From positions 50,412 to 114,411 of the forward strand of contig NZSL01000013.1 in the NCBI GenBank assembly GCA_002696735.1: 64,000 nt of DNA, given 5' to 3'. Shown piece after piece: positions 8,646 through 17,564 of the stretch. How positions within the stretch are numbered: the stretch's first letter is position 1; the number at the start of each line of letters is the position of its first letter. Origin of the DNA: Methylophaga sp. (GTDB lineage: Bacteria > Pseudomonadota > Gammaproteobacteria > Nitrosococcales > Methylophagaceae). Made by a program: the position numbers and the translations under genes. The notes below the pieces were generated by a model. The model was not told the origin of the DNA and did no database searches. It was given only the letters and a program-made list of their open reading frames with translations.

Positions 8646-11600
8646 ATGAATCCAATTCAAACCTATCGACTGACATTATGGCTACCACTGGCCATCACCC
8701 TGTTGTTTGTTTTTATTTTGTTGTTTTATTCAGTCAATGAATACCGGCATCGGCTGTTAGATATAAAAGAAGTCTCCAAGATTCAACTCCAGGAAACAGC
8801 ATTACAACTGGGGCATAGTCTTGAATATGCCCTTGCCAATAATGATTCACAGCATGCACGAAGTAGTGTTGCCAGATTTTCATTACGGACTGATGCACAA
8901 CTGGCAGTATTGATTGATGCTAATAATGTCATTGAATCATCTTCGTATTTTATCTGGCAAGACCAACCGGCCGAGAAGGTTCTCGATGATGAAATGTTGC
9001 AGTATGTAAAACTGGCCCGCTCACAAAAGAGATACTTTGAAACAAGTAATGAAAAAGGGGATTCGCTAACCTTTTTTTTACCTTTGCTTGAAGCGGATCA
9101 ACAAAAGGTTTTAGTACTGCAGAATTCCATTAAGAACAAACTCGAAACAGCCAAAACAGAGATCCTCAATGCCATTGCTCCTTTGCTTTTGCTGATAACG
9201 ATAGCCAATATCCTGATGATTTTTCTGATTCGTAAATTGGTTATAAGGCCATTAAACGCGCTGCAATACCTGACTGAACAGATCCAGAATCAACAATTTG
9301 AGTTAATCAATCCACTTAAAGGTGACACTAAGCAAGCACAAGTGGGCCAGACATTAGTCGATGCTGCCAGACAACTGCAATCTCATATCAGCATTCTGAC
9401 TGAAAATGAGCAGCGTTTACGCATCACACTGGAATCTATCGGTGATGCCGTTATCGTTACCGATGCCTCAGGCAATATCACCCGTATGAATCGCGTTGCC
9501 AGCGAATTAACTGCCTGGCCGGAAGAGGATGCCATTGGACTTCCGTTACTCAATGTTTTTGACATATATCAAGCCGAGACTGGAGAGAAGCTAACCAATC
9601 CGGTAGATCTGGTCATACAAAATGGTGAAGTGGTTGAATTATCCAATCACACTGTACTGAAGGCCAGAAATGGCGTGAGCTATCACATATCTGATAGTGC
9701 AGCACCAATTCGGCTGGATCATAATCGCGGAACCGAAATTCTTGGCGTGATTCTGGTCTTTACCAATGTGACTAACCAATATCGCTTACGTCAAGAGTTA
9801 CGCCAGTCAGTCGATTTTCTGAAAAACCTGCTCACCATTAGCCCTTGTGTCACTTATATTCTGGACGTAAAGCAAGATACCACGACTGAATTTCGTCTGA
9901 GCTATGTGAGCGAATCCGTTATTCATTACTCTGGGCATCCTGCCGAATACTGGTTAAGCCAGCCAGAAGTCTGGCAACAATCTGTTCATCCCGCTGATAT
10001 TAATAAGGTTAAACAGACGTTGTTGACTGTATTGCAGTCAGATAAACCGGTGAGCAATCAATTTCGTTTTCGTCACCGTGATGGTCATTACATTACCGTT
10101 GAAGATCACCTGTCAGTAGTAAAAGACCAACACACAGAAAAACTGCAAATTGTCGGCGTTGTACTGGATATTAGTGAACAAAAGCACACTGCCGAGCAGA
10201 ATGCATTGTTTGGCGAAATCCTCGAACAATCACTTAATGAAATATATGTGTTTGATGCCGAAAGCTTCCAGTTTATTCATGTAAATCATGGTGCTCTCAT
10301 CAATCTGGGCTATAGCCTTGAAGAGATACATAAGCTGACTCCCCTGGATATCAAAACAGACTATAACCTCACAACGTTAAAAGCATTAATTTCACCATTA
10401 CGCAGTGGTGAAACGCCAAGGTTAATTTTTGAAACCAATCACCGGCGTAAGGATGGCAGTCAGTATGCCGTTCATGTTGATTTGCAAACAGCGTTCTATG
10501 GCGAGAGAGAGGTATTTATCGCCATTATTGAGGATATATCTGAACAAAAACAGGTGGAAAAGATCCTTTCTCAGGAACGTTCCTTGTTGCGAAGTATTAT
10601 CGACTCATCACCCGATTTGATTTTCTGTAAGGATGATCAAGGCAGATATATCCGCTGTAATAAGGCCGTAATGGAGTTTTTGGCTACCACAGAATCAGAC
10701 ATTATTGGAAAAACCGACTTTGAGTTTTATTCGGAAAGAGAAGCACGCAATTATCGGCACAGCGATCAACTGACGCTGCAACATAACACCAGCCAGTTTT
10801 ATGAAGAAACCGTATATGGAGCAAAGGGACAAAAAGGATTATTTGAAACCCTGAAAACCTCTCTCAAAAATGAAGCTGGCAAAACGATAGGGGTTCTGGG
10901 CATCAGTCGCGACATCAGTCGGCAATATGAAGCGGATAAGGAGTTACGCCTGGCCAGTCTGGTATTCGAGAATAGTAATGAAGGCATTATTATCACCAAT
11001 GAAAACAACCTGATTATTACCGTTAATCCTGCCTTCACAACCATGACCGGCTATTCTCTCGATGATGTGGCCGGGAAAAACCCTTCGATTCTTAGTTCTG
11101 GGGAGCATGATCAGTATTTTTATGAACAAATGTGGACGCAACTTGAGCAGCAGGGATTTTGGTCGGGTGAGGTACAAAATCGCCGGAAAAATGGTAAAAC
11201 CTATCCACAATGGTTATCGATCAGCCGTGTTGAAAACGCCCAGCAGCAACTGCAAAACTATGTCGCCATCATGTCTGATATCAGTAAATATCGTGAAGCC
11301 GAACAAAAAATTAACTTTCTGGCACATCACGATGTTCTGACCAGTCTGCCGAACCGGGCATTACTTAAGGATCGTGTGGGGCAAGCACTGATTTCTGCTG
11401 AACGGCATCGGCAAAAACTGGCTTTACTCTATCTGGACCTGGATCGCTTTAAATTTATCAATGACAGTCTTGGGCACGCCATAGGGGATCAATTACTGAT
11501 TAAGGTCGCGGAAAGGTTGAACCGGCAAATGCGTGAGGAAGACACGGTATGTCGCACCGGTGGTGACGAGTTTATAATTTTATTACCGGATACCGACGCT

Positions 11601-12623
11601 GATGGAGCTGGCCATGTGGCTCAGAAACTGGTTGAAAATATCACCACACCTTTTGAAATTGATGGGAATCAGTTATTTGTCACCGTTTCAATCGGTATCA
11701 GTATTTACCCTGATAACGGTAGGGATGCGGAGAGTCTAAATAAACATGCTGATACGGCAATGTATCGTGCAAAACAGGCCGGTCGAAATCAATATCAGTT
11801 TTTTACTGCAGAAATGCACTCACAAATTGTTTATAAACTGGAACTTGAACATGCCTTGCGTTTTGCTCTGGCTCGCAATGAGCTTTCTCTGGTCTATCAA
11901 CCACTGGTTGATATCAAACTGAATAAAATCACCGGTGCCGAGGCATTGATACGCTGGAACCACCCGGAACTCGGGATAATCTCTCCACTGGAATTCATAC
12001 CCATTGCAGAAGAAACCGGGATGATTAATCCGATAGGTCAGTGGATATTGCACACCGCAATAGGTCAATGTAAACAATGGGTAGATGCCGGACATACAGA
12101 TTTATTAATTGCTATCAATCTCTCTGCGGTGCAATTCAATAATCCCTTGCTGGTCACTATGATTAACACCATTCTCCACGAACATCAGTTACCAGCAGAT
12201 AATCTGGAGCTGGAAATCACAGAATCGGTCGCCATGATCAATATAGATCTGACAATAAAGCAATTAAAATCATTGGCAGATGCAGGTATCAGGTTATCTC
12301 TGGATGATTTTGGTACTGGCTATTCGTCGTTAAATTATCTGAAAAAATTCCCCATCAATAAACTAAAGATTGATCAAAGCTTTGTGTTTGACATGCTCAC
12401 CGATGAAGATGATGAAGCCATCGTCGATGCTGTTATTACGCTGGCACGCTCACTCGGTTTGAAAACTCTGGCAGAAGGGGTGGAAACACCTGAACATCTT
12501 CGGGCATTGAATAATAAAGGCTGTGATTTTATGCAGGGTTATTTGTTTAGCAAACCTGTTCCAGCAGAACCATTTTTAAATTTATTAAATCATCCACCCT
12601 TCGGTAATTTAGGCGTAGACTGA
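8646..12623 (+). CDS. Membrane-bound PAS-GGDEF-EAL cyclic-di-GMP enzyme
   Basis: The 1325-residue protein can in principle make and degrade cyclic di-GMP. In order: membrane helix 1 (about 10-28), a periplasmic domain of about 145 residues, membrane helix 2 (about 175-196), a HAMP-like linker, five PAS units (about 258-890), GGDEF (about 895-1065) and EAL (about 1075-1315). The cyclase motif is intact (TGGDEF), with an inhibitory-site RxxD (REED) five residues before it. The EAL domain keeps EALIRWNHP, EITES, DDFGTGYSSL, KIDQSF and AEGVET, so hydrolysis is also likely. Its start abuts the stop of the binding lipoprotein, suggesting the two form a sensor. Net activity cannot be read from sequence. 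Confidence 0.93.
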   Translation: MNPIQTYRLTLWLPLAITLLFVFILLFYSVNEYRHRLLDIKEVSKIQLQETALQLGHSLEYALANNDSQHARSSVARFSLRTDAQLAVLIDANNVIESSSYFIWQDQPAEKVLDDEMLQYVKLARSQKRYFETSNEKGDSLTFFLPLLEADQQKVLVLQNSIKNKLETAKTEILNAIAPLLLLITIANILMIFLIRKLVIRPLNALQYLTEQIQNQQFELINPLKGDTKQAQVGQTLVDAARQLQSHISILTENEQRLRITLESIGDAVIVTDASGNITRMNRVASELTAWPEEDAIGLPLLNVFDIYQAETGEKLTNPVDLVIQNGEVVELSNHTVLKARNGVSYHISDSAAPIRLDHNRGTEILGVILVFTNVTNQYRLRQELRQSVDFLKNLLTISPCVTYILDVKQDTTTEFRLSYVSESVIHYSGHPAEYWLSQPEVWQQSVHPADINKVKQTLLTVLQSDKPVSNQFRFRHRDGHYITVEDHLSVVKDQHTEKLQIVGVVLDISEQKHTAEQNALFGEILEQSLNEIYVFDAESFQFIHVNHGALINLGYSLEEIHKLTPLDIKTDYNLTTLKALISPLRSGETPRLIFETNHRRKDGSQYAVHVDLQTAFYGEREVFIAIIEDISEQKQVEKILSQERSLLRSIIDSSPDLIFCKDDQGRYIRCNKAVMEFLATTESDIIGKTDFEFYSEREARNYRHSDQLTLQHNTSQFYEETVYGAKGQKGLFETLKTSLKNEAGKTIGVLGISRDISRQYEADKELRLASLVFENSNEGIIITNENNLIITVNPAFTTMTGYSLDDVAGKNPSILSSGEHDQYFYEQMWTQLEQQGFWSGEVQNRRKNGKTYPQWLSISRVENAQQQLQNYVAIMSDISKYREAEQKINFLAHHDVLTSLPNRALLKDRVGQALISAERHRQKLALLYLDLDRFKFINDSLGHAIGDQLLIKVAERLNRQMREEDTVCRTGGDEFIILLPDTDADGAGHVAQKLVENITTPFEIDGNQLFVTVSIGISIYPDNGRDAESLNKHADTAMYRAKQAGRNQYQFFTAEMHSQIVYKLELEHALRFALARNELSLVYQPLVDIKLNKITGAEALIRWNHPELGIISPLEFIPIAEETGMINPIGQWILHTAIGQCKQWVDAGHTDLLIAINLSAVQFNNPLLVTMINTILHEHQLPADNLELEITESVAMINIDLTIKQLKSLADAGIRLSLDDFGTGYSSLNYLKKFPINKLKIDQSFVFDMLTDEDDEAIVDAVITLARSLGLKTLAEGVETPEHLRALNNKGCDFMQGYLFSKPVPAEPFLNLLNHPPFGNLGVD

Positions 12624-12648
12624 ATACAAACAGGTAATGGAGCCGGAT

Positions 12649-12885
12649 ATGCAACAGCAAAAAATTGATCAGATCGAAGTGTTATTACAATTTGATCCCA
12701 GTAATAATTTGCAAGGAATCAAAATTCACCATTCAACCGCTCGTGATGGTCTGGTGGAAGCAGCACAGAAATTATTTGATAACGGACTGATCAGCCAACC
12801 TGATGGCGGTTATCTGACCGATCTCGGCCATGAAGCATCTGAACATTTACATACCGCTTTACAGCTAATGTCACCACCGAATTAA
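12649..12885 (+). CDS. TIGR02647-like small conserved protein
   Basis: This 78-residue protein resembles a family of small conserved proteobacterial proteins that I recall as TIGR02647, with the block KIHHS near the middle and KLFDNGLISQPDGGYLTDLG. The function of the family is not known. It has no signal peptide or membrane segment. The start at 12649 follows GGAG by six bases; ATG 12637 is in frame but its own GGAG overlaps it. Its stop overlaps the end of the convergent folA gene by four bases. Confidence 0.75.
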   Translation: MQQQKIDQIEVLLQFDPSNNLQGIKIHHSTARDGLVEAAQKLFDNGLISQPDGGYLTDLGHEASEHLHTALQLMSPPN

Positions 12886-13367
12886 ACCCGCTGATATACC
12901 TCGAAGCTGTAGGCATAGTCATTTTTCTCATCAGCCGGGTGGGATTCCTGGCTGAGTAATTGCCATTGACTTTCATCCCATGCGGGAAACCAGGTATCCC
13001 CTTCAAGCTCTGCATGCACCCGAGTCAGGTAGAGTATATCGGCGTCATCAAACATTTGCTTAAACAGCGATGAACCGCCAATGACCATCAACTCTTCAGC
13101 ATCCCCTGCGGCATTTAAACCATCCTCAATGGAGTGAACAACATCACAGCCCGGCGCCTGATATTCCGGCAGAGAACTCAGCACAATGTTTTGCCGTCCC
13201 GGAAGAGGCCGGCCAATAGATTCATGAGTATGACGCCCCATTAAAATGGGTTTACCCATGGTGATACGGCGAAAGTATTGCAAATCAGCAGAGAGTCGCC
13301 AGGGGAGATCATTATCCCGCCCAATTAATCCATTTTCATCCATTGCTACTACAAACGCCGTTTTCAT
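12882..13367 (-). CDS. folA: Dihydrofolate reductase
   Basis: This NADPH-dependent enzyme reduces dihydrofolate to tetrahydrofolate. The 161-residue product shows AMDENGLIGRDNDLPWRLSADLQYFR at the N-terminus (with the catalytic acidic residue in LSADLQYF), PILMGRHTHESIGRPLPGR for cofactor binding, and ELMVIGGSSLFKQM near residue 97. Length is normal for the chromosomal type I enzyme. In the NADPH-binding motif the usual K-T of MGRKTxxSIG reads H-T. It is transcribed alone on the minus strand. Confidence 0.95.
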   Translation of the reverse strand: MKTAFVVAMDENGLIGRDNDLPWRLSADLQYFRRITMGKPILMGRHTHESIGRPLPGRQNIVLSSLPEYQAPGCDVVHSIEDGLNAAGDAEELMVIGGSSLFKQMFDDADILYLTRVHAELEGDTWFPAWDESQWQLLSQESHPADEKNDYAYSFEVYQRV

Positions 13368-13465
13368 CGGTCACCTCATTCAATAACTTTGGCATAGCAT
13401 AGCATCGCTGTTTTTTTATCCGGTATTATCAATTCAATTAATAAAATCAATAAGTCGGGTAATAG

Positions 13466-15079
13466 ATGATGAATATGCTGGGATCGCTGATAGGTGGCTT
13501 GGGTTTATTTATGCTGGGGATGTGGTTGATGTCTGACGGCCTTAAACAAATTGCCGGGGACAGGCTCAACCAAATCCTTAAAAACTGGACTAACAGCCGT
13601 CTGCGCGGCTTAAGTGCGGGTTTTCTGCTGACCGCGTTTATTCAACATTCCGGTGCCGTTACTCTGGCCACTATTGGGTTTGCCAATGCCGGTATTCTTA
13701 GCCTCCGAAGAGCTATGTGGATTGTGTTTGGCAGCAATGTCGGTACGACGGTCACAGGATGGTTGGTTGTGCTGATAGGTTTCAACCTGAATATTGAACA
13801 TTTTGCCTTACCGCTGATTGGAATCGGCATGGCGATGCGCTTATTAAACAGTAATCGAGCCTATGCAAATATTGGATTGGCATTAACCGGTTTTGGCCTG
13901 CTGTTTATGGGAATTGCGGCTTTAAAAACGACCTTCTCAGGCGCGGATAGTTTATTTGATTTGCACTTTTCCAGTGGATTGCTAGCGGTTGATATTTTGT
14001 TGTTTGCATTGGCTGGTTTGGTTCTGACCACTTTACTGCAATCGTCCAGCCTTACTTTAACCCTGGCATTAACTTCGCTTGCTGGCGGAATTATCGACTT
14101 ATTACCCGCGGCAGCGATTGTGATTGGTAGTAATCTCGGTTCAACGACGACGGCTATATTCGCCGTTATTGGCAGTCAGCCCGTCGCAAAACGTATTGTC
14201 GCCAGTCATATTATTTTTAATCTGCTAACAGCCATTGTCAGTCTGATTATTCTGGTGCCGTTAATCTGGAGTATCCATTGGTTTCAGCAATTAGTGGTTG
14301 ATGATGTGCAATTTACGACCACTTTGGTTTTATTTCACACCGTGTTTAATTTATTAGGCGTAGCACTTATCTGGAAGCTGGCCGATCCACTGGAAAACTG
14401 GTTGAAAACGAAATTTTCAACAACCGAAGAAAATATTGCCGAAACCAAATATCTCGATAACACCACGTTAAAGATTCCAAACCTGGCGATTACATCCATC
14501 CGACTTGAATTAATCCGCCTGAATAAACATGTTTTAAAAATGGTGACTCACTGTATCCATAAAAACCGTTCCATCAGTTGGTTAAAACAGCAACACGCCT
14601 TTACCGAGCAAAATATTTTAAAAATTGGCAACTTCAGTCGCAAACTCTATCAACAGCACATTAATGAACAGATAGCTGAAAAAACGGCTGATTTATTAAG
14701 GGTTTCGCAGTACTGTGATGCCATTTCTGCCTTAACCGTTACTATCGCTGAGAATCGTGCTTTATCCGGTCATCCGATTGAGGCCCAACTCCAGCAACAG
14801 CTCAACAACTTTAATGTGGAGTGTTTATTGCTGATTGATATTTCGGCATTAGATAAGCCTAATCCTTCCTTAAAAAATCAGCTCGACACTCTGGAAAAAA
14901 CCTATCTTTCTTTAAAGTCTTTGTTATTACGTCGAGGTGCTGAGGGAAGACTTTCAATCGCCCGCATGGAAAAAGAATTACAAGCCATATCTCAACTTAG
15001 AAGAATATGTCAGCAGGCCGTAAAAGCCAGTCTGTTTTTTAATAACAGTCAACAAGATCATGCTATAAAACAGGCTTAA
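13466..15079 (+). CDS. Na+/phosphate cotransporter family protein with PhoU-like tail
   Basis: The 537-residue inner-membrane protein has two inverted Na/Pi-cotransport repeats in the first 310 residues and a helical PhoU-like cytoplasmic tail of about 200 residues, the architecture of YjbB-like transporters. The second repeat keeps the hallmark TTLLQSSSLTLTLA and GSNLGSTTTA. In the first repeat the usual Q-S-S-S reads AFIQHSGAVTLAT, while GSNVGTTVTGW is kept. Phosphate is the likely substrate from family knowledge. No other phosphate gene is adjacent. Confidence 0.88.
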   Translation: MMNMLGSLIGGLGLFMLGMWLMSDGLKQIAGDRLNQILKNWTNSRLRGLSAGFLLTAFIQHSGAVTLATIGFANAGILSLRRAMWIVFGSNVGTTVTGWLVVLIGFNLNIEHFALPLIGIGMAMRLLNSNRAYANIGLALTGFGLLFMGIAALKTTFSGADSLFDLHFSSGLLAVDILLFALAGLVLTTLLQSSSLTLTLALTSLAGGIIDLLPAAAIVIGSNLGSTTTAIFAVIGSQPVAKRIVASHIIFNLLTAIVSLIILVPLIWSIHWFQQLVVDDVQFTTTLVLFHTVFNLLGVALIWKLADPLENWLKTKFSTTEENIAETKYLDNTTLKIPNLAITSIRLELIRLNKHVLKMVTHCIHKNRSISWLKQQHAFTEQNILKIGNFSRKLYQQHINEQIAEKTADLLRVSQYCDAISALTVTIAENRALSGHPIEAQLQQQLNNFNVECLLLIDISALDKPNPSLKNQLDTLEKTYLSLKSLLLRRGAEGRLSIARMEKELQAISQLRRICQQAVKASLFFNNSQQDHAIKQA

Positions 15080-15118
15080 CAACTACGGTATGCTTTGCTT
15101 ATAAAACGAGGCATAAGC

Positions 15119-15300
15119 TGTGGATAAAATTACCTGTGGATAAGTCGTAATGTTATCCACAAGAGATCGATCCCGCAAGGATAAACTTATACACAATTGG
15201 ATTGGTATTTAACTTAATGAATAAAAAGGCTTTTCAGGATTAATACAGCTATCCACAGGACTAAAGCATTAACATCATTAAAAGATCTCTTTTATTTAAT
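15119..15300. other. DnaA-box cluster with AT-rich segment
   Basis: Five DnaA-box-like 9-mers lie in 140 bases between two rightward genes: TGTGGATAA at 15119 and 15135 (perfect, minus orientation), TTATCCACA at 15153 (perfect, plus), TTATACACA at 15187 (one change, as in E. coli R2), and CTATCCACA at 15249 (one change). Two overlapping GATC sites are at 15165-15172. They are followed by an AT-rich stretch starting GATCTCTTTTATT at 15284, one mismatch from the E. coli oriC 13-mer consensus, which also contains AGATCT. It is either a replication origin, a DnaA-titrating or DnaA-reactivating locus, or a DnaA-controlled promoter for priA. Confidence 0.7.
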
Positions 15301-15312
15301 TAGTATTGTTTA

Positions 15313-17487
15313 ATGAGTTGCATCGTCGAAATTGCCTTAGCTTGCCCCTTGCGTCAGACATTTGATTATCTGAGTGATCAATCCGTTGAACACTGGCAAC
15401 CCGGTATGCGTGCTGTCATTCCATTTGGCAGTAGACAATTGGTGGGGATCGTAATCGCGATCAAACCTGCCAGCGACATTTCTACTGCTAAACTCAAAAA
15501 AATCGAACAGCAAATTGATAAACAGCATTTTTTACCAACAGAAATCATGCAACTGGTTCAGTGGGTAAGTCGTTATTATCATCATCCTATTGGCGAATGC
15601 TTTCAGGCGGCATTACCCAAGAAACTCCGACTGGGTGATAGCGATGAAATGCAAACCGAAACCTATTGGGCTTTGCAGCAGATTCCGGCGAATAAACCGG
15701 GTAAAAAACAGCAACAGATTCTGGATTTACTGGAAGACTATCCGGAAGGACTCAGTGAAAAAGCATTACGGGTACAATTAGGCAATGTAAAAAACAGTTT
15801 GTCTGCTCTGTCACAACAAAACGTAATTACTGCCAGACAACACGTTGCATTACCAGTACCCTGTCTTGAATTACAACAAACCGTATCGTTAAATAGCGAG
15901 CAAAAACAGTCTATTGAACAAGTTCTTGCAACAAGAGGGCAATTTTCATCTTTTTTATTGCACGGTATTACCGGCAGTGGCAAAACTGAAGTTTATATTG
16001 AAATCTGTCGTGAATTTGTCGAAAACCAGCAACAGGTTTTAGTATTAATTCCAGAGATTGGATTAACCACACAGTTTGTTGAACGTTTCCGTCATTCCCT
16101 TGCGGCCAATATCGTTGTTATAAATTCATCGGTTTCAGATGCTGATCGTAAACAAGCCTGGTTGCTGGCCAGATCAGGAAAAGCGGACATTATTATCGGT
16201 ACCCGCTCTGCAGTTTTTACTCCTATGCTCAATCCGGGACTGATTATCATTGATGAGGAACATGACAGTTCCTATAAACAACAGGATGGACTGCGCTATC
16301 ACGCCAGAAATGTAGCATTGATGCGGGCTAAATCATTGAATATTCCCATTGTGCTGGGCAGTGCAACACCCTCTCTGGAAACACTTTACCAGGTAAAATT
16401 AAAGCGTTATCAATTACTTAAACTAACAAAACGTGCGGGTGGAGCTACGCTGCCCAACATTAAACTTATTGCTGCCAATAAAACAGCGGATAACAATGGT
16501 TTAAGTTCAGTGTTAATTAACTCTATTGAAAAACATCTGCAGCAAAATCATCAGGTTTTGTTATTTATAAATCGTCGTGGATTCGCACCGGTTTTGATGT
16601 GTCATGAATGCAACTGGCAGGCAAATTGTCGAAGTTGTGATGCCAAAATGGTGGTTCATCAACATCAAAACCGTTTGTTTTGTCATCATTGTGGTTTGAT
16701 CCAGACCCTGCCGAAAAAATGTCCTGAATGTGGTCATTCCGAACTTAAAAGTTATGGCGTCGGAACAGAGAAAATTGAGCAGGCTCTAACAGCCATTTTT
16801 AACGATATACCGGTTTTACGGATTGATAGGGATAGTACCCAACGGGTCAATGCTTTTGCCAATATGGTCAAACAGATTAATCAGGGACAAGCCGCTATTT
16901 TGGTTGGTACACAAATGCTGGCCAAAGGGCATGATTTTCATGATGTGACGCTGGTTGGTGTTGTGGATGCGGATCAAGCGTTATTCAGTGCTGACTTTCG
17001 AGCCACTGAAGGGCTGGCACAGTTAATTACTCAAGTGACGGGTCGGGCTGGCCGTGGTAAAAAATCGGGTGAAGTGTTGATACAAAGTGAACAACCTGAG
17101 CACCCTTTCTGGAAAAATTTACTGCAGGATGGGTATGAAGCTATCGCTGAAAATTTATTAACAGAGCGAATTCAGATGGAGCTGCCGCCCCATGGTTTCT
17201 GGGCAGTCTGGCGTGCTGAGGCAAAAGAAGCCGATTTGGCTATGCAATTATTACAACAGGTTGCCGAATTATTGCAGCAAACCGCATCACCGGTAATGAT
17301 TTTAGGGCCGGTTCCAGCGTTAATGGAAAAACGGGCCGGTCGATATCGGGCACAATTGCTGATGCGATCCGCAGATCGTGCATCGTTGCACCAATTAATC
17401 GATCAGCATATCGAAGCCGTCAGCAAGCTTAAACTGGCGCGAAAAGGACGTTGGTCGATTGACATCGATCCTACTGAATTAATCTAA
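15313..17487 (+). CDS. priA: Primosomal protein N' (replication restart helicase)
   Basis: PriA is the 3'-5' helicase that recognises stalled forks and reloads the replisome. The 724-residue protein has the N-terminal 3'-BD domain, a winged-helix segment, Walker A in LHGITGSGKTEVYIE (about residue 219), the DEEH box in IIIDEEHDSSYKQQ, and the zinc-binding insertion with eight cysteines from CHECNWQANC to CPECG (about 436-480). Helicase motifs GTQMLAKGHDF and QVTGRAGRG follow. It is preceded by the DnaA-box cluster and followed 77 bases later by argS. Confidence 0.97.
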   Translation: MSCIVEIALACPLRQTFDYLSDQSVEHWQPGMRAVIPFGSRQLVGIVIAIKPASDISTAKLKKIEQQIDKQHFLPTEIMQLVQWVSRYYHHPIGECFQAALPKKLRLGDSDEMQTETYWALQQIPANKPGKKQQQILDLLEDYPEGLSEKALRVQLGNVKNSLSALSQQNVITARQHVALPVPCLELQQTVSLNSEQKQSIEQVLATRGQFSSFLLHGITGSGKTEVYIEICREFVENQQQVLVLIPEIGLTTQFVERFRHSLAANIVVINSSVSDADRKQAWLLARSGKADIIIGTRSAVFTPMLNPGLIIIDEEHDSSYKQQDGLRYHARNVALMRAKSLNIPIVLGSATPSLETLYQVKLKRYQLLKLTKRAGGATLPNIKLIAANKTADNNGLSSVLINSIEKHLQQNHQVLLFINRRGFAPVLMCHECNWQANCRSCDAKMVVHQHQNRLFCHHCGLIQTLPKKCPECGHSELKSYGVGTEKIEQALTAIFNDIPVLRIDRDSTQRVNAFANMVKQINQGQAAILVGTQMLAKGHDFHDVTLVGVVDADQALFSADFRATEGLAQLITQVTGRAGRGKKSGEVLIQSEQPEHPFWKNLLQDGYEAIAENLLTERIQMELPPHGFWAVWRAEAKEADLAMQLLQQVAELLQQTASPVMILGPVPALMEKRAGRYRAQLLMRSADRASLHQLIDQHIEAVSKLKLARKGRWSIDIDPTELI

Positions 17488-17564
17488 TCCGCTCGATGAT
17501 GTCATCCGCTAGTCTGATCGGTTAAAATGCGCCATCACAATTCTGTTATCCGGACTGCATTACC

